From Candidatus Dormiibacterota bacterium (GTDB lineage Bacteria > Chloroflexota > Dormibacteria > Aeolococcales > Aeolococcaceae): a DNA stretch of 64,000 bases. Under the pieces are notes generated by a model. The model was not told the origin of the DNA and ran no database searches. It worked only from the letters and a program-made list of their open reading frames with translations. Positions 34,804-44,022 of the stretch are shown here, piece after piece (the first letter of the stretch is position 1; each line of letters begins with the position of its first letter). A program made the translations under genes and the position numbers. The stretch lies in NCBI GenBank assembly GCA_003153505.1, contig PLZA01000046.1, positions 47,314 through 111,313 of the forward strand, in the 5' to 3' direction.

Positions 34804-37134
34804 ATGGCTGAACTGACCTCCGAACTCCTGCCGATCCTGCAGCTCGACGACGTCGTCGTCCTGCCTGGGATGACCGCCACCCTCGCCGTCGAGAGCGATC
34901 CCCAACGCGCTGCCCTGACCGCCGCGCAGACGGGCAATCGCTTGATCCTGCTCGTGCCCCACGTGGACGGCCAGTTCTCGGCGATCGGCACGGTCGCGCA
35001 GATCGTGGAGTCCGGGCAGCTCCCCTCCGGCGCCGAGGTCACCATCCTCAAGGGCTTGCACCGCGCTCGGCTCGGTGGCGGCCAATCCGACATCGGTGGG
35101 GCGCTCTGGGTCCAGGTTGAGCCGCTTCCCGACGGCGACCCGACCGACGCCGCTCGCGAGCTGGCGCGTGAATATCGCGCGCTCATCGAGAACCTGCTCG
35201 AGCTGCGTGGTGCCGGCCGCGCAATCGAGGCGGTCCGTTCGGTCCGCCACCCGGGTCACCTCGCCGACCTCGCCGGCTACTCACCGGACTTCAGCATCGA
35301 GCAGAAGCTCGAGGTGCTCGAAACACTCGACCTGGAGCAGCGTCTCTCCCGCCTGATCGGGTGGACGAAGGATGTCCTCGCCGACGCGTCGGTGCGCGAG
35401 AAGGTCCGAACTGAGGTCAACGAGGGCATGGAGAAGACCCAGCGGGACTTCCTCCTGCGCCAGCAGCTCGAGGCGATCAAGAAGCAGCTCGGGGAAGGCG
35501 GCGACGACGTGGCCGCAGGCTACCGCAGCCGTCTCGAGAACGCCGGTATGCCGGAGAACGTGCGCGCCGAGGTCGAGCGAGAGCTGGACCGCTTTGAGCG
35601 CACGAGCGAGCAGAGCCCGGAGCACGGCTGGATCCGGACGTATCTCGACTGGATGTTCGAGATCCCCTGGAACGTCCGATCTGAGGACAATCTCGATCTC
35701 GCCGAAGCGCGGCGCATCCTCGACGAGGACCACACCGGCCTCGAGGACGTCAAGCAGCGCATCATCGAGTTCCTGGCGGTCCGGAAGCTCCGCAGCGAGC
35801 GGGGCATCACCGTGCTCGGCAGCGGATCCGGGGCGATCATCACGCTGGTCGGCCCTCCCGGCGTCGGCAAGACGTCCCTCGGCGAGTCGGTCGCGCGTGC
35901 TCTCGGCCGGAAGTTCGCCCGGATCTCGCTCGGCGGCATCCACGACGAGGCGGACATCCGCGGGCACCGGCGCACGTACGTCGGCGCACTGCCGGGACGC
36001 ATCGTTCGAGCGCTCAAAGAAGCCGGCACCAAGAACCCGGTGATCATGCTCGACGAAATTGACAAGGTTGGCAGTGACTGGCGAGGCGATCCGTCCTCTG
36101 CGCTGCTCGAGGTGCTCGATCCGGCGCAGAACAGCACGTTCCGCGATCACTACCTTGAGGTCGACCTCGACCTCTCGGAAGTGCTCTTCATTCCGACGGC
36201 GAACGTGTGGGAGACGATCCCCGCGCCACTGCTCGACCGTATGGAGCTGATCCGCCTCGACGGGTACACCGAGAATGAGAAGGTCGCGATCGCGCGTGAT
36301 CATCTCCTCCGCCGCCAGGTGGAGCACGCCGGGCTCCGCAACGATGAGGTGACCGTCACCGATGACGCGATCCTCGCGGTCATCACCGATCACACCCGCG
36401 AGGCGGGCGTCCGCAACCTCGAACGCGAGCTCGGCAAGATGACCCGCAAGGTCGCGACGCGCGTTGCCGGCGGCGACCTGGTTCCCCCATTCGAGATCAC
36501 GCCCGCGCAGGTGCGCGAGCTCCTCGGCAAGCCGAAGTTCGACAACGAGGTCGCCGAGCGAACCGCTGTCGCAGGCGTGGCCACCGGTCTGGCGGTCACC
36601 GGTACCGGCGGTGACGTGCTCTTCATCGAAGCCGCCAACGCTCCCGGCGATGGCCAGCTGACCCTCACGGGCCAGCTGGGCGACGTGATGAAGGAATCGG
36701 CGCAGATCGCACTGTCGTATGTGCGCGCCCATGCGGCGGCGTTCGGGATCGAGCCCGAAGCCGCACGCCAGAGCATCCACGTGCACGTGCCGGCAGGCGC
36801 GGTGCCCAAGGATGGCCCTTCGGCGGGTGTCGCGATGACAACGGCCATCGTCAGCCTCCTCACCGGGCGGCCGATGCGCAGCAGCGTCGCAATGACCGGC
36901 GAGGTGACGCTCCAGGGCCTCGTCTTGCCGATCGGCGGCGTCAAGCAGAAGGTCCTCGCGGCCCATCGCATGGGGTTGCGCGAGGTGATCCTGCCGCGGC
37001 GCAACGAGAAGGACATCGAGGATGTTCCCGAAAGCGTCCGTGACGTGATGACGTTCCACCTGGCCGGCCGCGTGGAAGAGGCGATTAACGCTGCGCTCGA
37101 GCCCCTCGTGACCGAGATCTCAGCAGCGGCCTGA
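34804..37134 (+). CDS. lon: ATP-dependent Lon protease
   Basis: A 776-residue full-length LonA. It has the N-terminal substrate domain (about 8-195; LPILQLDDVVVLPGMT), a coiled-coil region with EKTQRDFLLRQQLEAIKKQL, the AAA+ domain with Walker A GPPGVGKT at 350-357 and Walker B VIMLDEIDKV, and the peptidase domain with catalytic S673 in KDGPSAGVAMT and K714 in IGGVKQK. It degrades misfolded and regulatory proteins in the cytoplasm. ATG at 34804 has no strong ribosome site. A long hairpin follows 28 bp after its stop. Confidence 0.97.
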   Translation: MAELTSELLPILQLDDVVVLPGMTATLAVESDPQRAALTAAQTGNRLILLVPHVDGQFSAIGTVAQIVESGQLPSGAEVTILKGLHRARLGGGQSDIGGALWVQVEPLPDGDPTDAARELAREYRALIENLLELRGAGRAIEAVRSVRHPGHLADLAGYSPDFSIEQKLEVLETLDLEQRLSRLIGWTKDVLADASVREKVRTEVNEGMEKTQRDFLLRQQLEAIKKQLGEGGDDVAAGYRSRLENAGMPENVRAEVERELDRFERTSEQSPEHGWIRTYLDWMFEIPWNVRSEDNLDLAEARRILDEDHTGLEDVKQRIIEFLAVRKLRSERGITVLGSGSGAIITLVGPPGVGKTSLGESVARALGRKFARISLGGIHDEADIRGHRRTYVGALPGRIVRALKEAGTKNPVIMLDEIDKVGSDWRGDPSSALLEVLDPAQNSTFRDHYLEVDLDLSEVLFIPTANVWETIPAPLLDRMELIRLDGYTENEKVAIARDHLLRRQVEHAGLRNDEVTVTDDAILAVITDHTREAGVRNLERELGKMTRKVATRVAGGDLVPPFEITPAQVRELLGKPKFDNEVAERTAVAGVATGLAVTGTGGDVLFIEAANAPGDGQLTLTGQLGDVMKESAQIALSYVRAHAAAFGIEPEAARQSIHVHVPAGAVPKDGPSAGVAMTTAIVSLLTGRPMRSSVAMTGEVTLQGLVLPIGGVKQKVLAAHRMGLREVILPRRNEKDIEDVPESVRDVMTFHLAGRVEEAINAALEPLVTEISAAA

Positions 37135-37162
37135 GGCCGTCGATCCTCGTCGACCGACTCGC

Positions 37163-37198
37163 GAGTGGCGGCGTCTGTTTTGTCAGACTCCGCCACTC
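37163..37198. terminator. Long hairpin between lon and the next gene
   Basis: A near-perfect inverted repeat: GAGTGGCGG (37163-37171) pairs with CCGCCACTC (37190-37198), and inside it GTCTG (37173-37177) pairs with CAGAC (37184-37188) around a TTTTGT loop, separated by one C/T mismatch. It has no T-tract after it and its last base touches the ATG at 37199. It may be a factor-dependent terminator for lon, or a structure that controls translation of the next gene. Confidence 0.6.
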
Positions 37199-37864
37199 AT
37201 GGCCCCGGCAGGTTCGAAAATCGACGTCGTTCTCGAGGTGACTCCCAAGCGGTCCTTCGCGTCAGCTCTCGACTGGCCCGGTTGGTGCCGGAGCGGGCGG
37301 ACTCCTGAGGACGCGCTGGCGGCACTCGCGGCCTACGCTCCTCGCTATAAGGTGGTTGCTCAGACGGCCGGTCTGCGCTTGCCGGCGACGGATGGCGTCG
37401 AATCGCTCGAGGCCGTCGAGGAGCTCGAGGGCGACGCGACCACCGCATTCGGAGCGCCGAGCATTGCGGCATCGGTCGAGCTTGGCCCGGCGACGGCCAA
37501 AGTTGCCAACCGCATCGCGACCCTGCTCCAGGCTGCGTGGGCGACGCTGGACGACGTGGTGACCTCCGCCCCAGCGCACTTACGCAAGGGTCCGCGCGGC
37601 GGCGGCCGCGATCGCGACGCGATGTACCAGCACGTGATTGCTGCTGAGCACGCGTACGCGGGGAAGCTGGGGGTGCGTGTTCGCGCCCCCGGCGACGACG
37701 CAGCGGCCGTCCGAGCCATGCGTGACGCACTGATCGCGGTGATCCACGCGGACCGGACCGGTGAGCCTGCTCGCGATCGTGGCTGGGCGCCACGGTACGG
37801 CGCTCGCCGGATCGCTTGGCACGCGCTGGACCACGCCTGGGAGATGCAGGACCGGAGCGACTGA
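37199..37864 (+). CDS. DinB-like hypothetical protein
   Basis: A 221-residue protein. The first 65 residues (VVLEVTPKRSFASALDWPGW, EDALAALAAYAPRYKVVA) form a small alpha/beta unit. The rest is helical with HVIAAEHAYAGKLGV and ARRIAWHALDHAWEMQDRS, the spaced-His pattern seen in DinB-like four-helix proteins. I recognise the type but not a function. ATG at 37199 abuts a strong hairpin and has no ribosome site; GTG about 14 codons in is a weaker alternative. It may be translated by coupling or from a leaderless transcript. Confidence 0.75.
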   Translation: MAPAGSKIDVVLEVTPKRSFASALDWPGWCRSGRTPEDALAALAAYAPRYKVVAQTAGLRLPATDGVESLEAVEELEGDATTAFGAPSIAASVELGPATAKVANRIATLLQAAWATLDDVVTSAPAHLRKGPRGGGRDRDAMYQHVIAAEHAYAGKLGVRVRAPGDDAAAVRAMRDALIAVIHADRTGEPARDRGWAPRYGARRIAWHALDHAWEMQDRSD

Positions 37865-39310
37865 CGTCCCGTCAGCCGGAGCGGGATTCGCTCAGGCGCT
37901 TTTCGATGCCGTCGAGGAGCGCATTCGTTGAATGCGCCAAAGAGCTGCAGCTGCGCTGACCCGCACACCAGCGGGGCCGGTCCCGGCGTTATCGCGAGCA
38001 CACCGACGTGCGTCGACGTGGGAACAAGGCGCCTGCCCATCCCTCCGGTGACAACGAGCGAGACTTCCTCCGAAGACCACGACAAAGTCGCAAACCCGAG
38101 GAGCAGCGTACGCCGGCGCGTCTGCTCCAACGGCGCGGGTATCATCCGACGACCGACGACGGCCGGAAGGTTCGAGCGCTGGCACTGCTGCAGATTGTGC
38201 CGTCGCGTTGACGAGCACAAGCGGCCGGCCCCCCGCGACCGGCCACGGTCGTCCAGACGTTGGCTGCACGTCCGGCTCGCTGCGGGTGCCGCGCCGGGTA
38301 CCGGCTCGTACGCTGTCCGTCGTTGGGGGGTGGATTGTTTGCCACAGATGCGCGCGTTCGACCCAGTCAATAGGACGTTCGGGCCGCCACTCTGTGCAGG
38401 GTCCATTGAACATCTGAGCGGGAATCCAACTCCAGCCGGGATAGCGTGTGAGATCAACGGCCCTGACAACGGCCCGGGCCAGGAGAGTTGCAAGCCCATT
38501 CCTGGGCTGGGGTGAGAACTTCCTTCGGCTCGAAACCCAACCTTACCGCCGACCAAAGCGCGTGCACGTTTGTGAGAACCGAAATCGCAGCTCGAGGGTC
38601 GATCTAAGCTGTCTTTCGATGTTTTCCGGGGGAAGCCGTTTCGGCGCAAGGCCATTTCTTGATCAGTGCATGTTCTGACCTGATCTCGCGCCAGACAACT
38701 CGCGACGGAATGTCGGGGCTACTTCAGGGCACTCTTCCAGCGCCCTTCCACCTCGTCCGGGTGACTCTGCAGCCTCGAGCGAATCGCTCCCCGTAGACGA
38801 ACATCGAGTGCAGCCCGAGCTGCTACCGGGCTCCAGGTCGAGTTCCCTCCAAGTGTCGGGAGGTCCGCGGGATAGAACGGACTAGGAGCCCTCCGCGTTC
38901 CCGCGGAGGGCCCCGCCGTCAATGGTTCTACGTATAGCGCTGGCCGTCGTAAACTCGTACGCGGGAGACCACTCGGTGGAGTCGTACGCTGACCTGTCAA
39001 CGGTGTGCTCCCACCTGGACGCCCACGCTACATAAAGCTGGCCTCCGACAGCCAAAGGCGTCCGCGAAAGACTCATCAGCGAGATGTCGAAGCCAGATAG
39101 AAGTACCACGTTCAGCCAAGCCTGGGTGAAGGGGGATAGCTTCGTACTCCCCTATCCGCAGCCGCCTGCGTGCGGCTGCCCCCAAAGACTACGCCGGGTC
39201 TCGTTGGGCCGTCAGTTAAACCGTGCGGGGCTCGCCGACGCGGCAATCATCTCGAACGTGTGGCCGGGGTTCATGCGCGCGGGCCGCCGTGCGACCCGCG
39301 CCGCATTGCG
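37865..39310. other. 1.4-kb region without a recognisable gene
   Basis: Open frames exist on both strands, the longest antisense and continuous with the preceding gene, but none has family motifs, a ribosome site and sensible composition together. The stretch around 38500-39300 has lower GC than the flanks. A minus-strand frame at 38882-39109 has a mixed, protein-like composition but is not recognised. This could be decayed genes or a recombination scar. Confidence 0.5.
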
Positions 39311-41296
39311 TCAGGGAGTGAAGACTTCGATCCGGTCGTTGCCGAAGTCGTTGACGTAGATGTTGCCGGCGGCATCGACGGCGAGCCCCATCGGCTGGTT
39401 GAAGTCACCGTGGGCGGTGCCCTTCGTTCCCCAGCTGCCGATGAATGCTCCGGTCGTCGGGTTGAACTCGCTGATCCGGTTGTTCTTGAGCTCGCTCACG
39501 TAGAGGATGTTGCCGTTGGGCGACAGCGCCGTGTCAAACGGCTGGCCGAGCTTGCCGCCGGGCGCGGTGGCGCCGATTGTGCGGAGCAGCTTGCCTGACG
39601 AGCTGAACACGTCGACGACGCCCTGACTGACCACTGCCGCATAGACGTTGCCGACGGAGTCCGCGACCACGCCGGAGCAGCCGTTGTACCCGGCCGGGTT
39701 GCTGCCGACCGTTCCGCACTTGACGGGGAAGCCCGAGATCTCCGTGCCGGATTGGGTCAGGACCTGCAGGCGCCCGTTGGAGCTATCGGTGACGTAGACG
39801 TCATCACTCGGGCCGCCGACGAAGATCCCACGTGAGTAGAAGAACTTTCCGGGCGAGCACGAGACGCAGGTTCCCACCTGGACCTGGCCACCGAAGACGG
39901 TGCGGGCGCTCACGGTGGCGCTGCTCGGGGTTGCGCACGCAAGGGTTCCATTGGAATTGCCCGTGGGCGTGTAGGCCTTGATGTACCCGGACCGCGTGTC
40001 GTTGATCCACAGATTGCCGTTCTTCGGATCGACGGATGCCCCGCGGGGGTAGTCCATCGCGCACATGTCATTGAGGACCGGCTGGCGGCTTCCCCACATC
40101 TGGACGAAGGCCCCCGGGGTGGAGCTGCTCAGGCCGTCGAACTCCTGGACACGCTGGTTGAACGTGTCGGTCACGAACACACTCTGGCCGTCCTGGGACA
40201 CGCCCACACCCACTGCCTGATTCAACCCGCCGGCGGGCGGTGGGATCGTCGGATTCGGGATGGGATTGATGAAGGCGCCGGGGTTCTTTGAGGCGAGGAT
40301 GGAGTTGAAAGCGTCGATGGTGAAGCAGGTGTAGTCGCTGACATACACGGTTCCATCGGGTCCGACCGCCGCATCCCGCGGCCCGTCGATCTGGCCGTTG
40401 CCGGAGCAGTCGTTGCCGGGAGTGCCGATGATGCCGAGGAACTTGCCCGCCGTGCTGAACGCCTCGACGCGCTGCTTCGCCGAGTCGGCGATATAGACGA
40501 TGTTGCTGGAGCGGTCGATGGTGAGCCCGCGAGTGTTGGTGCTGGTCTGCTCGTTGGTCGGCAGCCCCGCCTTGGTGCTGAAGAACCGCTCGAAGGTGCC
40601 GGCGGCACTGAAGACCTGCACGCAGTTGTTGCTGACGTCATTGATGTACACGTTGCCTGCGCTGTCGACGTCCACACCCCGGATCAGGCCGAACTGAGCG
40701 CTGCCGCAGGACTTGCCGGTGGACCCGAACTGCCTGAGGAAGTTGTCGTTCTTGTCGAATATGAGGACGGCGTTCAAGCCGCTGGGATCGAGGCCGTTGG
40801 ACTGCACCACGTACACGTTTTCGTTGGTCGGACTGATGGCGATGAACGGCGCGTAGAAGGCATGCTCGGCGAACGTGGTCACCGTCCTGATCAGCGTGCC
40901 GGTCGAGCTGTACCGCAGGTACCCCTCGAGGTCATCGACCACGAAGTTGTCCGTCACTGGGTCGACGGCGACGCCGTAGGGCTGCTGGCCCCCGAGCGCG
41001 GCCTTCGAGCTGTAGGTGCCGGCCAGTGACCCGGAGGGGGTGAACCGCCGAACCTGCCAGTTGTTGTAATCGCTGGTCAGGATCGTGCCGCTCGTCGGAT
41101 CCCACGCCATGCCCCACGGGTACACGAAGGCGGAGCCCGCTTGGCCGATCTGGAGCACCCAGGTCGGCTTGGTGAACGCTCCTGCCGCCTGCCCTTGGAT
41201 CAGGGTGACGCCTGCCGTCGCCGACACGATCGCGCAGGCGGCGACCGCACCGACGACCATGCTGCGCCCGCGGTTGAAGTAACGGCGACGAGACAT
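39311..41296 (-). CDS. Secreted NHL-repeat beta-propeller protein
   Basis: A 661-residue exported protein. A basic N-terminus is followed by a signal or anchor helix (SMVVGAVAACAIVSATAGVT). The remainder is repeated NHL units of about 45-60 residues: PWGMAWDPTSGTILTSDYNN, VDSAGNVYINDVSNNCVQVF, VGPDGTVYVSDYTCFTIDAF, down to LAVDAAGNIYVNDFGNDRIE. They should fold into one or two beta-propellers outside the cell, binding proteins, glycans or lipids. ATG at 41296 is preceded by GGGGAGG, whereas the longer frame to 41617 runs antisense into the next gene. No enzyme motif is seen. Confidence 0.9.
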   Translation of the reverse strand: MSRRRYFNRGRSMVVGAVAACAIVSATAGVTLIQGQAAGAFTKPTWVLQIGQAGSAFVYPWGMAWDPTSGTILTSDYNNWQVRRFTPSGSLAGTYSSKAALGGQQPYGVAVDPVTDNFVVDDLEGYLRYSSTGTLIRTVTTFAEHAFYAPFIAISPTNENVYVVQSNGLDPSGLNAVLIFDKNDNFLRQFGSTGKSCGSAQFGLIRGVDVDSAGNVYINDVSNNCVQVFSAAGTFERFFSTKAGLPTNEQTSTNTRGLTIDRSSNIVYIADSAKQRVEAFSTAGKFLGIIGTPGNDCSGNGQIDGPRDAAVGPDGTVYVSDYTCFTIDAFNSILASKNPGAFINPIPNPTIPPPAGGLNQAVGVGVSQDGQSVFVTDTFNQRVQEFDGLSSSTPGAFVQMWGSRQPVLNDMCAMDYPRGASVDPKNGNLWINDTRSGYIKAYTPTGNSNGTLACATPSSATVSARTVFGGQVQVGTCVSCSPGKFFYSRGIFVGGPSDDVYVTDSSNGRLQVLTQSGTEISGFPVKCGTVGSNPAGYNGCSGVVADSVGNVYAAVVSQGVVDVFSSSGKLLRTIGATAPGGKLGQPFDTALSPNGNILYVSELKNNRISEFNPTTGAFIGSWGTKGTAHGDFNQPMGLAVDAAGNIYVNDFGNDRIEVFTP

Positions 41297-41394
41297 GCTT
41301 CCTCCCCTCATGTTGGACCCCCCGGCCCTCATGGTCGAATCCCCCTGAATGCTACCTGAACCGAATCCTAGCAGGGAACGGGGGGTTGCAAGCC

Positions 41395-41868
41395 TCACGG
41401 GTTGCCGCGACCCCATGCGGTGGCGACCGTCGCCGGGTCGGTCACCACGATGCCCGGCTTGATGCTCGCGACGATGGTGAGGAAGTCGTTGAGGCAGTAC
41501 ATCTCCGTATGGCTCGTCCAGTGGAGCTTCCAGTTCGAGCTTGTGCAGTCCCACGAGTACGCCCTGTTCTGGCTGCTCGATCCGGTGACGAGCTGGTAGA
41601 ACTGCAGGTCGTCCCACTCATCGCCGGTCTCGTTCTTCAGCACCTTGGCCCATCCGGCGGGGTTGGTGTAATGCCGACCCACAGTCCTCGTCAGCGTGTA
41701 GCAGGGCATCCCGACCACGTTGCACTCGCTGCCAAGGACGTTGTCAGCGTTCTCGAACCAGGGAGCCTTGAGCCTCGATCGGACGTTGATGGTCGGGGTG
41801 TAGCTGTACACGCGGCCATATGCGAAGCCGGTGTTCACCACGTTGCGCTTGATCGCGGGTGTGTGCAT
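41395..41868 (-). CDS. Unrecognised protein, probably 5'-truncated
   Basis: A 157-residue frame with ordered, protein-like composition (VNTGFAYGRVYSYTPTINV, KNETGDEWDDLQFYQLVTG, HTEMYCLNDFLTIVASIKPG) and four Cys. It has no signal peptide and no ribosome site before ATG at 41868. The frame stays open in the same style for 15 more codons upstream (including KIRYPDD), then stops close to the repeat pair at 41978. This suggests the 5' part of an exported-type gene was lost when the neighbouring island or an insertion sequence arrived. Function unknown. Confidence 0.5.
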   Translation of the reverse strand: MHTPAIKRNVVNTGFAYGRVYSYTPTINVRSRLKAPWFENADNVLGSECNVVGMPCYTLTRTVGRHYTNPAGWAKVLKNETGDEWDDLQFYQLVTGSSSQNRAYSWDCTSSNWKLHWTSHTEMYCLNDFLTIVASIKPGIVVTDPATVATAWGRGNP

Positions 41869-41977
41869 GTCATCCGGGTACCGGATCTTGGCTGAGGACG
41901 GCTCGCTGCTCCGTCAGCTCACTCTCGACCCCAACCGGGACTATCAGCCCCGCGGAGTCCGGCCCGGTCGCCTCAAA

Positions 41978-42023
41978 ATGTCCACGATGTCGTGAGACAT
42001 ATGTCCACGATGTCTTGAGACAT
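41978..42023. repeat. Two adjoining 23-bp repeats
   Basis: Copies at 41978-42000 and 42001-42023 are directly adjacent and differ at one base. Each starts ATGTCCACGATGTC and ends TGAGACAT. The unit resembles termini of IS481-type insertion sequences, so the pair could be two IS ends left side by side, or accessory recombinase sites. It lies 12 bp outside the left attachment-like repeat of the island. Confidence 0.75.
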
Positions 42024-42035
42024 CACATTGGCTGG

Positions 42036-42060
42036 GGAAGGGAATCGAACCCTTCCAAGC
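42036..42060. repeat. Left attachment-like direct repeat
   Basis: A 25-bp sequence containing GGGAATCGAACCC, repeated at 45878-45902 with one mismatch. Its reverse complement contains GGGTTCGATTCCC, the look of a tRNA T arm, so the ancestral integration site may have been a tRNA 3' end, although no cloverleaf can be drawn here. Confidence 0.75.
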
Positions 42061-42263
42061 GGAAGCGGAAACCTAGGTCCTGAATTGCCAAGGGTAGTCA
42101 GAATGCGTCAACTGTGGCCATTGACAGACCCCTGAAATGGACACGAAATGGACAGGCCCGGTGCGATTTTGGCCCGCGACACCATGCTCCGGGGGCTCGC
42201 AAGGCACGACGGATCGCCATCTCCCCCGAACATCCCACCTTCAGCCGTCCTCCTGCCTCTCAT

Positions 42264-42359
42264 CCGCCCCTCAGATCGCGGGACCTTTGACGGTACAAGA
42301 GGTGGCCTCTGGCCCTGTTCGCAGTTATGGACAAGGCGAAGACTGCGATCAGGAGGTAC
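42264..42359 (+). repeat. 96-bp direct repeat, copy 1 (leader of lipoprotein 1)
   Basis: Identical over 96 bp to 44023-44118. It ends in the AGGAGG ribosome-site sequence 8 bp before the lipoprotein ATG and includes TTGACG, a good -35 candidate. Perfect identity against diverged coding sequences suggests a recent conversion or a shared promoter under strong constraint. Confidence 0.9.
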
Positions 42360-42366
42360 AGGTGAG

Positions 42367-43569
42367 ATGCAACCCAGAAACCGAAGCCACCGTCATGGGT
42401 TGATCGCCACTTTGCCCTTGGCCTTGCTTTTGGCCGCTTGTGGAGCCGGCGCATCGCCAAGCTCCCCTTCCCGCTCCACCCCAACCCCCACTCCGGTCCC
42501 GACCCCCAGCCCGACAGCGGTTCCTACCCCAGCTCCCGAACCTCCTTTGGCTCTCTTCTACACAGACGAAGGGGCGATGGAGGTAGTAAACGCCCAAGGG
42601 GTGGAACAGTGGGGACTGACCAACGCCCAAGAGGGGCAGTTATTTGGCCTGACCGCAGCACAAGCCAGCAAGTACAACCTCGGACCCCTAGCTGGAAATT
42701 CCGACCTCTTCTTCTTCTATCAAGCCTCTCCCACCAGTCCCAACAAAGTAGTTGTCCTCTCCCGAACCGGCAAGCTGCTCGGTACCGGGACTGCTCCCGC
42801 TCTCCCCAGCGCCGGCGACGCCAGCTATTCCTGGGCATTTGTAGTCTCGCCCACTGGGACCGAGTGGGCCTGGCCCGTCGATCAGACCTCCAACTCGGTC
42901 GGCCAGCATCACGGGGTAGTCGAAGTCGGTGGCCTTGGCGAAGCCAACCGAATTCTGTACCGCTGGGTCGCGCCGGTTGGTTTTACCGAGACGTTGGTCA
43001 GTTGGACCGATACCGGCATCATCATCCAACGGACAGAAGATGAATACTGTGGTGCCGGCAATAACACTGCCGCGGACGCCTGGTTCGCCATCAACCCCAC
43101 CACTGCCAAGCTGACTGAACTCTTCACCGGCAATGAGCGATTCTTGGGGGCAAGTAGTGGTGACACTGTGGCCCACCTTATCAATGATCCCCACACCGTC
43201 CTCATCAATGGAGTGCGTTACTCGGAGAGTAAATCTGTTGTCGCAGACGCCTCCATCAGTCCCGATGGAGCCCACGTTGCTGTCCTTCGCGAAAGTTTTA
43301 ACCCGTGCGGGGGCGGCAACATCCCCAATACCAGCATCGCGATCGTAACTCTGGCCAACCAAACCCATGTCGATCTCCAGAACCTGCTCCTCATGGGTTG
43401 GTGGGGTAACGACGAGATCGTCGCCTACCCTCCCGACAACACTCCCCCACCACCAAACACCAATGGCTATGAAAGTGGGCCCTTATGGATTTACACGTTG
43501 CAAGGCAAGCCGGTAAGCCAAATCGGTCAAGCGAATACGCCATGGATGTATCAAGGCGATTTGTCGTGA
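42367..43569 (+). CDS. Lipoprotein 1 with Pro-Thr stalk and beta-propeller-like domain
   Basis: A 400-residue lipoprotein: basic start, hydrophobic signal (LIATLPLALLLAACG, lipobox LAAC), a Pro/Thr/Ser stalk of about 45 residues, then a beta-rich domain. Recurrent units such as KVVVLSRTGKLLGTG, FVVSPTGTEWAWPVD and ASISPDGAHVAVLRES resemble TolB/WD-like propeller blades. The C-terminus ends in LWIYTLQGKPVSQIG. ATG at 42367 follows AGGAGG at 10 nt. The frame is open upstream, but without signal-peptide logic. The paralog at 44175 has the same layout. Function is unknown; a surface binding role is inferred. Confidence 0.82.
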   Translation: MQPRNRSHRHGLIATLPLALLLAACGAGASPSSPSRSTPTPTPVPTPSPTAVPTPAPEPPLALFYTDEGAMEVVNAQGVEQWGLTNAQEGQLFGLTAAQASKYNLGPLAGNSDLFFFYQASPTSPNKVVVLSRTGKLLGTGTAPALPSAGDASYSWAFVVSPTGTEWAWPVDQTSNSVGQHHGVVEVGGLGEANRILYRWVAPVGFTETLVSWTDTGIIIQRTEDEYCGAGNNTAADAWFAINPTTAKLTELFTGNERFLGASSGDTVAHLINDPHTVLINGVRYSESKSVVADASISPDGAHVAVLRESFNPCGGGNIPNTSIAIVTLANQTHVDLQNLLLMGWWGNDEIVAYPPDNTPPPPNTNGYESGPLWIYTLQGKPVSQIGQANTPWMYQGDLS

Positions 43570-43817
43570 AATTGGTTCCCCTTATCGCCATGCCTTGGAG
43601 GGTGTAGCCCTTCAAGGCAAGCCGGTAGCTCGATGTCTGTTATCCCTTAGCCCTGCATCCAAGGCTCCAATATCGGTCGGAGTTTTTGGGTATGTGACGG
43701 GATAGCCATGCCACTCTTCACCCCCGCGTGGCAGGTCAGGCATCGGACAGTGCTGGTCAGCGTGGGGTGGTGGGCTATCGCGTAGGCAACTCCCCGGTCG
43801 AGCCGTAAACTCAGAAG
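43570..43817. other. Gap between lipoprotein 1 and the recombinase fragment
   Basis: No gene. The string CAAGGCAAGCCGGTA from the end of lipoprotein 1 (about 43501) recurs at about 43614, showing that a small piece of the gene's 3' end was duplicated here, probably during the same recombination events that doubled the lipoproteins. Confidence 0.5.
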
Positions 43818-44003
43818 TCACCCGGAGCGCAGGACAGTCCTGATGGTCGAGGCATACCACTGTGAGCCGCCGTGGGCCGTTGGGATGGCCTTAGCGTTCA
43901 AGCTAGATGCAATGGCTTGGAGCGTCTTGCCCTCAGCGCGCTGCCGCTTGATGGCCTTGACGAGTGGGACTGGCAGTACGCACTTACTTGGGGCGATGCC
44001 CGT
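43818..44003 (-). pseudogene. Serine recombinase fragment
   Basis: A 61-codon minus-strand stretch reading KAIKRQRAEGKTLQAIASSL, NAKAIPTAHGGSQWYASTIR, TVLRSG and then stop. This is the helical segment after the resolvase domain in serine recombinases (the region with RAEGxSLRAIAxxLNxxGIPT and WxxSTVRxILRS). A stop codon precedes it and the catalytic domain is absent, so it is a fragment. It lies between the two lipoproteins, directly before the second 96-bp repeat. Confidence 0.78.
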
Positions 44004-44022
44004 TCACGATTACGCTCGTTAC

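Noticed and set aside
35281..37059. 592-codon minus-strand open frame
   Set aside because: It lies fully antisense to lon, which has complete motifs. Long antisense frames are expected in GC-rich DNA; the product is His/Arg/Asp-rich without motifs.
37360..38655. 431-codon minus-strand open frame
   Set aside because: Partly antisense to the DinB-like gene; the rest has no motif and no ribosome site.
42036..42060. A tRNA gene
   Set aside because: Only a T-arm-like core is present; no acceptor, D or anticodon arm can be folded from the flanks, so it is annotated as an attachment-like repeat.
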